NCBI RefSeq assembly: GCF_004339465.1
Contig: NZ_SMFY01000001.1
Location: 1,054,001-1,118,000, forward strand
Direction: 5' to 3'
Origin: Ancylobacter aquaticus
GTDB taxonomy: Bacteria; Pseudomonadota; Alphaproteobacteria; Rhizobiales; Xanthobacteraceae
Length of the DNA stretch: 64,000 nucleotides
Position numbers and translations under genes: made by a program. Each line of letters opens with the position of its first letter. Position 1 is the stretch's first letter. Of the stretch, positions 17,334-25,264 are shown one piece after another. Below the pieces are notes generated by a model. That model was not told the origin of the DNA. It saw only the letters and a list, made by a program, of their open reading frames with translations, and made no database searches.

Positions 17334-19243
17334 CGGAACCCGTCTTTTCCGCCGCCCGCCGGCTGGCGCTGTTCGGCACGCCGGAGCCGGAGCCGGTCGC
17401 GCGGCTTCTGGTGGCGGGGGCACTGAGCTGCGAACTGATCGACGGCAATCTGCGCAACATCCGTTTCGGCGGCGTCGAGGTGCTGCGGGCGATGTCCTTC
17501 GTGGTCCGGGACAAGGACTGGGGCACCTATGCACCTACGCTCCATGACCTCGTCGTCGAGGAGGGGGAGGGGCGCTTTGCGGTCCGCTACCGTGCCGAAT
17601 GCGTCGGGGGTGGCGGCGAAAGGCTGGTCTATGAGGGCCGCATCGTCGGCAGCCCGACCGGCCTCGTCTTCGAGGGCGAGGCGGTGCCGGAGGTCGATTT
17701 CCTCACCAATCGCTGCGGCTTCACCATCCTCCATCCTGTCGTCGGCCTCGCCGGCGCGGAGATCGAGGTGGAGCATGTCGACGGGCGCCGCGTGCCCGCG
17801 CGCCTGCCGGAGCTGATCGACCCGGCGCAAACCTTGAAGGATATGCGCGCCATCACCCATCAGGTAGCGCCGGGGGTGCGGGCGACCTGCCGCATGGAGG
17901 GCGACGCCTTCGAGATGGAGGACCAGCGCAACTGGTCCGATGCCTCCTACAAGACCTATGTGCGCCCCCTTGCCTTGCCTTGGCCCTATGTGCTGCCGGC
18001 CGGCGTGCCGGTGCGCCAGCGCGTGACCCTCGACATTGCGGCGGAAGGCGCCGTTGCGCCGCCCGCGCGGGACGAGGCGCCGGTGTCGCTGCGTCTCGGC
18101 GCGGCCGGGGGAGGGCTGCCTTCCTTCGGCCTGGTGATCACCCCCGAGGAAGCCGCCGCGACGCTTGACGCCCGCGATGTTCTCGCGCGCCTCGCGCCGC
18201 AAACGCTGCTGTTCCATTTCGACCCCACCGCCGAGCACGGGCCGGCCGCGCTCGCAGCCTTCGCCCGTATTGCGGCGGCGCACCGTGGCGAGTGCGCGCT
18301 GGAATGCGTGGTCCCCTGCGAGCGCCCGCTCGACGAGGAATTCGGCGACCTCGCCCGGCAGGTGGCGGTGGCCGGGCTGCGGCTCGACGCCATCGCCGTC
18401 TGCCCGTCGGTCGACCGACGCTCGACCCCGCCGGGCAGCGTCTGGCCGTCCTGCCCGCCGCTGGAGGCGGTCTATGCCGCCGCGCGCCGCGCCTTCCCGG
18501 CGCTGCGGCTCGGCGGCGGCATGTTCAGCTATTTCACCGAGCTGAACCGCAAGCGCCCGCCGGTGCCGCTGCTGGACTACGTCACCCACTGCACCTGCCC
18601 GATCGTGCACGATGCCGATGACCGCTCGGTGATGCAGTCGCTGGAGGCGCTGCCCTTCATCCTGCGCTCGGCGCGGGCCATTATCGGGGCGGACAAGCCC
18701 TACCGCATCGGGCCCTCGACAATCGGCATGCGGCAGAATCCCTACGGATCGCGGGTGATGCCGAACCCGGAGCGCCGGCGGATGCCGATGGCGGGGCAGG
18801 ACCCCCGGCAGGACGGCCTCTTCGCCGCCGCCTGGATGGTCGGCTACGCCGCGCGCCTCGTCGAGGCGGGGGTGGAGAGCTTCACCGGCGCGGCGCTCAC
18901 CGGCCCCTTCGGGCTGATGGCCCCGTCGGCGCAGGGCAGGTTGCGCCCCGTCTTCCATGCGGCGCGGTGGCTGGCGGAGATGGGTGGCGTGCCCTCGCTC
19001 GCCATATCCTCCGGCGACCCGGCACGGGTGCTGGCGCTGGCCGGCGAGCGGTCCTCGGGGGAGCGCGTCGTCCTTGCCGCGAATCTGACGCCGCGCGACC
19101 AGACGGTGGTGCTGCCTTTCGCCGGAACGGCCCTTCTGCTGGACGAGGCCAGCGTGCTCGGCGGCGAGGCGCCGCGCGCGGTCGACATCCGCGCGGGGTC
19201 GCTTACCCTGCCGCCCTACGCGGTGCTGCGGCTGGAGGGCTGA
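17330..19243 (+). CDS. apnL: Probable D-apionate lactonase (ApnL-like)
   Basis: A 637-residue cytoplasmic protein without signal peptide or membrane span. It resembles ApnL, which hydrolyses D-apionolactone to D-apionate: an N-terminal beta-rich part (IDGNLRNIRFGGVEVLRAMSF, RDKDWGTYAP), a central barrel-like part (about 250-510; GGGMFSYFTELNRKRPP, DYVTHCTCPIVHDADDRSV) and a short C-terminal beta domain. I recognise the family from memory; no search was run. It overlaps the permease gene by ATGA, so uptake and lactone opening are co-expressed. It converges with the regulator gene, with only three bases between the stops. Confidence 0.72.
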   Translation: MTEPVFSAARRLALFGTPEPEPVARLLVAGALSCELIDGNLRNIRFGGVEVLRAMSFVVRDKDWGTYAPTLHDLVVEEGEGRFAVRYRAECVGGGGERLVYEGRIVGSPTGLVFEGEAVPEVDFLTNRCGFTILHPVVGLAGAEIEVEHVDGRRVPARLPELIDPAQTLKDMRAITHQVAPGVRATCRMEGDAFEMEDQRNWSDASYKTYVRPLALPWPYVLPAGVPVRQRVTLDIAAEGAVAPPARDEAPVSLRLGAAGGGLPSFGLVITPEEAAATLDARDVLARLAPQTLLFHFDPTAEHGPAALAAFARIAAAHRGECALECVVPCERPLDEEFGDLARQVAVAGLRLDAIAVCPSVDRRSTPPGSVWPSCPPLEAVYAAARRAFPALRLGGGMFSYFTELNRKRPPVPLLDYVTHCTCPIVHDADDRSVMQSLEALPFILRSARAIIGADKPYRIGPSTIGMRQNPYGSRVMPNPERRRMPMAGQDPRQDGLFAAAWMVGYAARLVEAGVESFTGAALTGPFGLMAPSAQGRLRPVFHAARWLAEMGGVPSLAISSGDPARVLALAGERSSGERVVLAANLTPRDQTVVLPFAGTALLLDEASVLGGEAPRAVDIRAGSLTLPPYAVLRLEG

Positions 19244-19246
19244 GCC

Positions 19247-19957
19247 TTAGCCCTGCCGGATGAACAGGGCGCTGGAGCGGTCGAGATGCTTGACCATCAG
19301 CGCCTCGGCACCGTCGGCATCGTGGCGGGCGATGTGGTCGATGATCTGCTCGTGCTCGACCAGGGTGACGTTCTCGCGGCCCGACCAGGTCAGCATTTCC
19401 GTGTAGTACTGGCGCAGCCAGGACAGCATGGCCTCGCTCACCGCCTCGAAGATCGTGTTGCCGGAGATCGCCGCGATCTGGGTGTGGAAGCGCATGTCAT
19501 AGGCGATGAACTGCTTGGGCTCGCTCACCGCCTTCGCCTGCTGGTCCAGAATGCCGCGCAGCCGCACCACATCCTCGGCGGTGGCGCGCTGGGCCGCCTC
19601 GCGGGCCATGCCGCGCTCGAAGAAACGGCGGGCCTGCTTGAGGTGCTCCAGGCTGTCCGGAGAAGCGGAGAGCAGGATCTGCCCGGTGAGGTCCACCTGC
19701 TGGAACAGCGAGCGCGCCGAGAGCTGCTGCACCCGCGCCCGCTCGCCATGGGTGATGGCGATGAGGCCGATATTCGCCAGCGCCTGCATGGCCTCGCGGA
19801 TGGCCGGGCGGCCGACGCCGAAGCGCTCCATCAGGTCGCGCTCGGAGGGCAGGGCGTCGCCCGGGCCCAGTTCCCCTGAGGTGATGAGCGTCTTCAGGCG
19901 GTCGAACACCTCATGAGACAGCTTTCGCCGCACTATGGTGTCGGAAACATCAGCCAT
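19247..19957 (-). CDS. GntR-family transcriptional regulator, FadR/FCD subfamily
   Basis: A 236-residue regulator. The N-terminal winged helix (about 10-75) has PSERDLMERFGVGRPAIREAMQAL. The C-terminal FCD domain (about 90-225) has the metal/ligand-binding pattern D..FH...A (YDMRFHTQIAAISGN) and a later HEQIIDHI. It lies between the ABC/apnL operon and the TRAP/catabolic operon and reads in the same direction as the latter. An ACTGGTAT word lies before it, and the same word lies before both operons, so it is the most likely local regulator and may control itself. Confidence 0.9.
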   Translation of the reverse strand: MADVSDTIVRRKLSHEVFDRLKTLITSGELGPGDALPSERDLMERFGVGRPAIREAMQALANIGLIAITHGERARVQQLSARSLFQQVDLTGQILLSASPDSLEHLKQARRFFERGMAREAAQRATAEDVVRLRGILDQQAKAVSEPKQFIAYDMRFHTQIAAISGNTIFEAVSEAMLSWLRQYYTEMLTWSGRENVTLVEHEQIIDHIARHDADGAEALMVKHLDRSSALFIRQG

Positions 19958-20009
19958 TCACACGCTCCTGCCGGGTCTGTCCCGTCTCGCCTCGTATCGG
20001 CATGTTCAG

Positions 20010-20020
20010 CATACCAGTGG
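20010..20020 (-). promoter_or_regulatory. Operator-like word before the FadR-type regulator gene
   Basis: On the minus strand this reads CCACTGGTATG, sharing ACTGGTAT with sites at 12615 and 26652. It lies about 55 bases before the regulator start, which would allow autoregulation. A matching ATAC half (reverse-strand copy GTAT at 19994-19997) lies downstream of it. Confidence 0.4.
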
Positions 20021-20063
20021 CGTCCCCGGCGGACCAGCATGCGTTGCACCGACGACCGGCCGC

Positions 20064-21344
20064 TCAGTGCATCGCCTTCGCCGTATAGGGCAGCCAGGTT
20101 GCGATGCCCGGCACGGCGATGATCAGCAGCACCACGGCGATCAGTGCGACGATGAACGGTGCCGCCGCCCTGCTGCCGCGCAGCAGATCGGTCTTGGCAA
20201 TGCCGCAGGTGACGAACAGGCAGGCCCCGACGGGGGGCGTGATCAGCCCGATGGCGAGGCCGATGACGGTCACGACGCCGAACTGAACGGGATCGATGTC
20301 GAGCCGCTTCACCAGCGGCCACAGCACCGGCACCAGGATGATGATGTTGGCGGCGAGGTCCAGCAGCATGCCCGCAATGAGATAGACGCACAGGATCAGC
20401 AGCAGAACCAGCTGCGGGTTGTTGGTCAGCTCCAGGATGAACTGCGCCGCCGCCTGCGGAATCTGCTCGCGGGTGACGATCAGCCCGTACACCGACGCGG
20501 CGGCGATCATCAGCATCACGATGCCTGTCGTCACGGCGCTGTCGAGGATGATTCCCGGCAGGTCGCGCCAGGCGATCGTGCGGTAGACGTAGCGGCCGAC
20601 AAGGACGCCATAGACGACCGCCACCACCGACGCCTCGGTCGGGGTGGCGATGCCGTAGCGAATCGAGCCGATGATGACGACCGGCATCAGCAGGCCCCAC
20701 ACGCTGGCGCGGGTGGCGCGGGCGATGGAGCCCAATGTCGGGCGGGGGCCGCGCTGGTAGCCCTGCCGCACGGCGATCAGCCACGCGGTGACCATCAGCG
20801 CCAGCGTCATCAGGATGCCGGGCACGATGCCGGCGATGAACAGGTCGCCGACGGAGACGCCGGTGACGACGGCGAACACGATCATCGGGATGGAGGGGGG
20901 AATGACCACGGAAATGGTCGAGGCCGCCGCCGTCACGGCGGCGGTGAAGGGCGCGCCATAGCCCTTCTTCAGCATGGGCGGGATCAATGCCCCGCCCGTG
21001 GACGAGGCTTCGGCCACGGCCGAACCCGTCATGCCGCCCATCAGCATGCCGGCGCCGATATTGGCGTGCGCGAGCCCGCCCCGCATCCAGCCGACCAGCG
21101 TGTCGGCAAAGTCGATGATGTCGCGGGCGATGCCGCTGCGGGCCATCAGATGCCCCGCGAGCAGGAAGAACGGCACCGCCAGCAGCACGAAGCTGTCCAT
21201 CGCGGCGGTCATTTTCTGCACCACCAGCGCCAGCGGCAGGCCGCCATAGAGCAGCGCCAGCGCCGAGGCCACGGCGAGCGCGAAGGAGACCGGCATGTTC
21301 AGGACGAGCAGCACGGCAAAGGCGACGAAGAGTACCGTGGCCAT
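20064..21344 (-). CDS. dctM: TRAP transporter large permease (DctM type)
   Basis: A 426-residue inner-membrane protein with about twelve hydrophobic segments, the ion-coupled channel of a TRAP importer. Landmarks are MDSFVLLAVPFFLLAGHLM (about 48-66), GGMTGSAVAEASSTGGALIPPMLKKGY, VIPPSIPMIVFAVVTG and LITPPVGACLFVTCGIAK. I start at 21344 (MATVLFVAFAVLLVLNMP) because the longer frame upstream is DctQ antisense sequence. It lies five bases behind the small permease gene. In this context it probably takes up an acid such as apionate. Confidence 0.93.
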   Translation of the reverse strand: MATVLFVAFAVLLVLNMPVSFALAVASALALLYGGLPLALVVQKMTAAMDSFVLLAVPFFLLAGHLMARSGIARDIIDFADTLVGWMRGGLAHANIGAGMLMGGMTGSAVAEASSTGGALIPPMLKKGYGAPFTAAVTAAASTISVVIPPSIPMIVFAVVTGVSVGDLFIAGIVPGILMTLALMVTAWLIAVRQGYQRGPRPTLGSIARATRASVWGLLMPVVIIGSIRYGIATPTEASVVAVVYGVLVGRYVYRTIAWRDLPGIILDSAVTTGIVMLMIAAASVYGLIVTREQIPQAAAQFILELTNNPQLVLLLILCVYLIAGMLLDLAANIIILVPVLWPLVKRLDIDPVQFGVVTVIGLAIGLITPPVGACLFVTCGIAKTDLLRGSRAAAPFIVALIAVVLLIIAVPGIATWLPYTAKAMH

Positions 21345-21349
21345 GGGGC

Positions 21350-21838
21350 TTACTCCTGGGGAACGGCCGGCGACGACTGGCGGGCGCCATAGGCCCAGCC
21401 GATCAGGATGTCGCCGATGATGAGGACGCACATGGCCGCGTAGCCCGCATAGACGTAGCTCATCGGCACATCGAGCACGGCGGAGGGCTGGTTGTTGGTG
21501 AGGCTGAGGAAGCCGAGGCAGGCATAGAGGGTCCAGCCGCAATAGATGAGGACCAGGGTCTCGACGATCCGGCCGCAGGCCCGCTCCAGCCCCGGAAGGC
21601 GCAGATAGGTCACGGCGTCGAGCGCGATATGCGCCCGCTTGCTCCAGGCGAACCAGGCCGAGAGGTAGCCGACCCAGACAAAGAGGAAGCGCGCCAGCTC
21701 CTCCGACCAGATCAGGGGATCGTTGAAGACGTAGCGCCAGATCACCTGGCCGAGGCAGACGATCACCATCGCGCTCAGCAGGGCGCAGAGCACGGCGCGC
21801 GCCAGCCACTCCACGCCGGTCCAGAACTTCATGAGCAT
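21350..21838 (-). CDS. dctQ: TRAP transporter small permease (DctQ type)
   Basis: A 162-residue four-span membrane protein that pairs with DctM. Typical features are QVIWRYVFNDPLIWSEELARFLFVW in the middle and a conserved Trp/Arg-rich loop after it (AWSKRAHIALDAV). I start at 21838 (MLMKFWTGVEW) with GGGAGAGG just upstream; the frame extends 15 codons further but that part has no family character. The gene lies between the binding protein and the large permease. Confidence 0.9.
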   Translation of the reverse strand: MLMKFWTGVEWLARAVLCALLSAMVIVCLGQVIWRYVFNDPLIWSEELARFLFVWVGYLSAWFAWSKRAHIALDAVTYLRLPGLERACGRIVETLVLIYCGWTLYACLGFLSLTNNQPSAVLDVPMSYVYAGYAAMCVLIIGDILIGWAYGARQSSPAVPQE

Positions 21839-21935
21839 GTCACACCTCTCCCGTGGAGGCGGGACGCCTCCGGGCTGCGGCACTGTTGGCGGGCGGACCG
21901 GCCGCCCCCATCGGGGAGCGGCCGGCTTGCAAGGC

Positions 21936-22913
21936 TCAGTTCGCGGCGGCCTTGATCTTGGCCACGACAGCCGGATCGATGTTCTTGAATGCCGAGGCGG
22001 TGTTCGCGGTCGCTTCCTGGAACGGGGTGATGTCGACCTGTTCGACGATCATGCCCTTGTCGGCCAGCAGTTTCAGTTGCTCGGCTTCCAGCCGGGCCGA
22101 GGTCTGGCGCTGATAGGTCGTCGCCTCGATCAGGGCTTCCTTGAGGATCGTCTGCTGCGCCGGGGTGAGGCGGTCCCAGACCTGCTGGCTGAACAGGACG
22201 AGATGCGGCCCATAGACGTGGCGCGTCAGGGTCATGTACTTCTGCACCTCCCACAGCGAGTTGCTGTAGACGATGGTGACCGGGTTTTCCTGCGCGTCGA
22301 TCACCCCCTGGCTCAGGCTGGTGAACACTTCGCCCCACACCATGGGGATCGGCGAGGCGCCCAGCTCCTTGAAGGCGGCGATGTGCACCGGGTTCTGCAT
22401 GGTGCGCAGCTTCATGCCCTTGAGGTCGGCCGGCGATTTGACTTCCTTCTTGCTGGTCAGGCTGCGCCAGCCATTCTCCCACCAGGCGAGGCCGACAATA
22501 CCGCGGTCCTGGAACTTGGCGAGCAGGTCCTGCCCGACCTCGCCGTCCAGCACCTTGTAGGCATGCTCGGAACTCTTGAACAGGAAGGGCAGGTCGACGG
22601 TCCCGAGCGAGGGGACGAAGGCGACGAGGGGGCCGGTGGAGACCACCGCCATGTCGACCGTTCCCAGTTGCAGGCCCTCGACCATCTCGCGCTCTTCGCC
22701 GAGCTGGCGGTCGGGATAGATCTCGATCTTCAGGTCGCCCTTGCTCTTGGCGGCAACGATCTCGGCGAGCTTCTCCAGGGCGATATGGGTGGGGTGCGCG
22801 GTCTGCGTTCCGTGGCCGGCCTTGATGATGGTGTTGGCGAAGGCCGGCGTGGCGAAGGGCGATGTAGCGAGGCCGAGCGCGGCAGCGGCCGCAAAGGCGA
22901 TGATCCGGTTCAT
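21936..22913 (-). CDS. dctP: TRAP transporter periplasmic binding protein (DctP type)
   Basis: A 325-residue periplasmic solute receptor with a signal peptide to about residue 26 (FATPAFANTIIKAGHGTQ). Family motifs are EREMVEGLQLGTVDMAVVSTGP and the conserved Arg in KGMKLRTMQNPVHIAAFKELGASPIPM, which binds the substrate carboxylate. I start at 22913 (MNRIIAFAAAAALG); nine extra codons upstream are in frame but put charges before the signal peptide. A carboxylate ligand fits the downstream acid kinase and dehydrogenase. Confidence 0.93.
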   Translation of the reverse strand: MNRIIAFAAAAALGLATSPFATPAFANTIIKAGHGTQTAHPTHIALEKLAEIVAAKSKGDLKIEIYPDRQLGEEREMVEGLQLGTVDMAVVSTGPLVAFVPSLGTVDLPFLFKSSEHAYKVLDGEVGQDLLAKFQDRGIVGLAWWENGWRSLTSKKEVKSPADLKGMKLRTMQNPVHIAAFKELGASPIPMVWGEVFTSLSQGVIDAQENPVTIVYSNSLWEVQKYMTLTRHVYGPHLVLFSQQVWDRLTPAQQTILKEALIEATTYQRQTSARLEAEQLKLLADKGMIVEQVDITPFQEATANTASAFKNIDPAVVAKIKAAAN

Positions 22914-23004
22914 GGCGTTCCTGTCCCTGTTGGATTTCATGCGTCCGGGACCGTCGAGGGCCCCGGACGAGCCGGGCGGTGAAGCCCGCCGGCGCTAGCC
23001 GCGA

Positions 23005-23856
23005 TCAGGCGGCCTTCGGCGGGTTACAAATTTCCTCGACCGAGCGCTGCACGGCCTTGGGATCGAAGATGCGCTCCAGCCAGCCCTCCCTGAAGATCTC
23101 CGGCCGGGCCTGGTCGATGGCATAGAGCGCGCCGTCGGAGAACTTGCCTTCGGGGAAGATCTCGAAAGCGATCGCCAGCTCGATGGTGAGGTGGCCGAGC
23201 AGGAAGTCCGTGGCCGCCTGACGCGGCACGCCGCGACGCACCGCCTCGTCCGTCGCCTCGCGCAAGGCGAGGCAGAGCGTGGCGCCGATGGTTTCGGCGA
23301 GCGCCGGCTCCATGATGGCGATCTGCTCAACTGTGCAGCGATGCGCCCGCATCACCGGCTTGTAGATCGTGCGGGCGATCTGCTCGCACTGGGCGTAGTG
23401 CTCGTCCGGGCCCTGCATCAGCGCGCAGACGATGTGCTGCTTGGCGTGGACGCCGCCGAAGAAGTCGTTCTTGGCCTCTGCGGTCACCTCGTCGTTGAAG
23501 ATCGGCGGGTGGCAGGGATGGGTGACGAAATAGGTGACGTCGTCGCGCCGAGGCAGTTCGCCCGCATGCGGGGCGGCGGCGTCCAGCATGATGATGGCGG
23601 TCCCGGGCTTCACCTTCTCGATGAAGGTGTGCGCGATCTTGCCGATCAGGCGGTCCGGCACCGCCATGAGCACCGCGTCGGCGTCGGCCAGCGCGTTGTC
23701 GCCGTCGACGCAGTCGAGGCCGGTCTTTTCCTTCAGGCGGGCACGGCCGGCCTCGGTCGGCTCGACATGCATCACCTCATAGGGCGAACCCTGGAGATTG
23801 GTGGCGAGGCGGACGCCCATCTTTCCGCCGGCGCCCAGCAAGGCGATCTTTTTCAT
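23005..23856 (-). CDS. apnO: Probable D-apionate oxidoisomerase (ApnO-like dehydrogenase)
   Basis: A 283-residue NAD(P)-dependent enzyme. The Rossmann motif ALLGAGGKMGVRLATNL (residues 5-21) opens the protein, followed by ADAVLMAVPDRLIGKIAHT and a C-terminal helical domain (HRCTVEQIAIMEPALAETIGATL). It resembles ApnO, which oxidises and isomerises D-apionate to 3-oxo-isoapionate. Its neighbours, a DUF1537 kinase and a RuBisCO-like protein, are the next enzymes of that route. The start at 23856 has AGAGGACC just upstream. The name rests on family memory plus gene order. Confidence 0.72.
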   Translation of the reverse strand: MKKIALLGAGGKMGVRLATNLQGSPYEVMHVEPTEAGRARLKEKTGLDCVDGDNALADADAVLMAVPDRLIGKIAHTFIEKVKPGTAIIMLDAAAPHAGELPRRDDVTYFVTHPCHPPIFNDEVTAEAKNDFFGGVHAKQHIVCALMQGPDEHYAQCEQIARTIYKPVMRAHRCTVEQIAIMEPALAETIGATLCLALREATDEAVRRGVPRQAATDFLLGHLTIELAIAFEIFPEGKFSDGALYAIDQARPEIFREGWLERIFDPKAVQRSVEEICNPPKAA

Positions 23857-23875
23857 GTGAGGTCCTCTCCCTTGG

Positions 23876-25264
23876 TCAGTTGTTGGCGGCGCCGCCCCTC
23901 GCGGCGCTGAAGAAGTCCGGCCGGCCCATCTGGCCGCCCTTGAACGCGATTTCGAGCCCGTCATGGGCTCCTTCGGCATGGGCGCGGCAGAGCGGCGAGC
24001 CGGGCGCAAGTGGCGCCAGCGCCGTCACTGCGTAGATGCCGAGCGCCATGCCGGCATGGCCGGACGTGTCGCCGCCGGAAATGATGGCGCGGGTCAGCCG
24101 CGCCCGGCGCACCACCTCGTCCAGCACGCGCCCAAGCCCGTCGCCGATGCGCGCATTGACCTCCGACGCGGAAACGCCCGCCGCCTCGATCGCCTGCGCC
24201 AGCGCCGGCACGGCCGGGTCGTCGGGGCCGCTGGCGGTGAAGACCAGCGGGTCGTGCCCGGCGTCCAGCGCGTCCAGCGCCGCCGCCACCCCGCGCGCGA
24301 GCTCGGCCGTCCACGCGCCCGCATCCACCGCGCGGGTCGCGTCGAGGCGGACGCCTCCGAAGCCGTGCGCCACCGCGTGGCGGATCTGCCCGGCGGTAAT
24401 CGGCGAGCAGGAACCGGAGACGACGGCGATGCGGCCCGCGCGCGCGGGCGATGCCGTCGGCACTTCCGGCAGCAGCAGGCCGGTGCGGCGCCAATGGGCC
24501 ACGAGCGCATATTCCAGCCCCTGCGAGCCGATGGCGAAGAGGCGCTCGCCGCGATGCTCCCAGACCAGCCGCCCGGCCTCGGCCAGCGTCTCGTCGTCGA
24601 CCACGTCGAGGGAAAGGATGCGGGCACCCGCCGCGCGCTCGGCCGCGAACTGTTCCTCGGCCCGGCCGGTCTTCATGGCGACGAAGTCGACGAGCCCGAC
24701 GGGCATGTCGGTCTGCCGCGCGAGATGCAGGCGCAGGTCCGCCTCGTCCATCGGCGTCACCGGGTGGCGCGCCATGACCGGGTGGCGGTCGAGCCGATAG
24801 CCTGTGCCGTCGATGGCGGCGAAGAGCGTGCCGAAGGCCTGGTAGCGGGCAATGGCGGGCGCGCCCACGACAAGCGGGTGCCACCCGCCGCCGAGAATGG
24901 GCTCGGCCATTGCAACGGCATGGCCGATCGAGCCGACATGCGGGGCGGAATCGAAGGTGGAACAGACCTTGTAGTGGCTGATCGGCGCCTTCAGCTCGGC
25001 CAGTTGCTGGAAGATCGGCGGCAGATGCGCGTCCATCCAGGCCGGCGGCTGCGAGCGGGCGACGCCGGCAATGCCGATGGCGCGCATGTCGCGAAAACGG
25101 GCAAGCTGCGCGGGCGTCGGCGGGCCGAGGAACAGCACGGTCGGCAGGCCGGCGAAGCTCAGCACCTCCATCACGGCCGACGAGCCGGTGTAGTCGTCGC
25201 CATAGAAGGCGATGAGTGTGCCGCCCGGCAACCGCGGGGCGGAAGCGAGCGGGAAGGGGCTCAT
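23876..25264 (-). CDS. oiaK: Four-carbon acid sugar kinase family (DUF1537), probable 3-oxo-isoapionate kinase
   Basis: A 462-residue kinase with the two domains of the family: an N-terminal sugar-acid part (FYGDDYTGSSAVMEVLSFAG at about 20-39) and a C-terminal nucleotide-binding part (AVVSGSCSPITAGQI, then IISGGDTSGHAGMALGI and PLCRAHAEG near the end). DUF1537 kinases phosphorylate sugar acids. Between an ApnO-like enzyme and a RuBisCO-like protein the most likely job is phosphorylation of 3-oxo-isoapionate at C4. It overlaps the RuBisCO-like gene by four bases. Confidence 0.75.
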   Translation of the reverse strand: MSPFPLASAPRLPGGTLIAFYGDDYTGSSAVMEVLSFAGLPTVLFLGPPTPAQLARFRDMRAIGIAGVARSQPPAWMDAHLPPIFQQLAELKAPISHYKVCSTFDSAPHVGSIGHAVAMAEPILGGGWHPLVVGAPAIARYQAFGTLFAAIDGTGYRLDRHPVMARHPVTPMDEADLRLHLARQTDMPVGLVDFVAMKTGRAEEQFAAERAAGARILSLDVVDDETLAEAGRLVWEHRGERLFAIGSQGLEYALVAHWRRTGLLLPEVPTASPARAGRIAVVSGSCSPITAGQIRHAVAHGFGGVRLDATRAVDAGAWTAELARGVAAALDALDAGHDPLVFTASGPDDPAVPALAQAIEAAGVSASEVNARIGDGLGRVLDEVVRRARLTRAIISGGDTSGHAGMALGIYAVTALAPLAPGSPLCRAHAEGAHDGLEIAFKGGQMGRPDFFSAARGGAANN

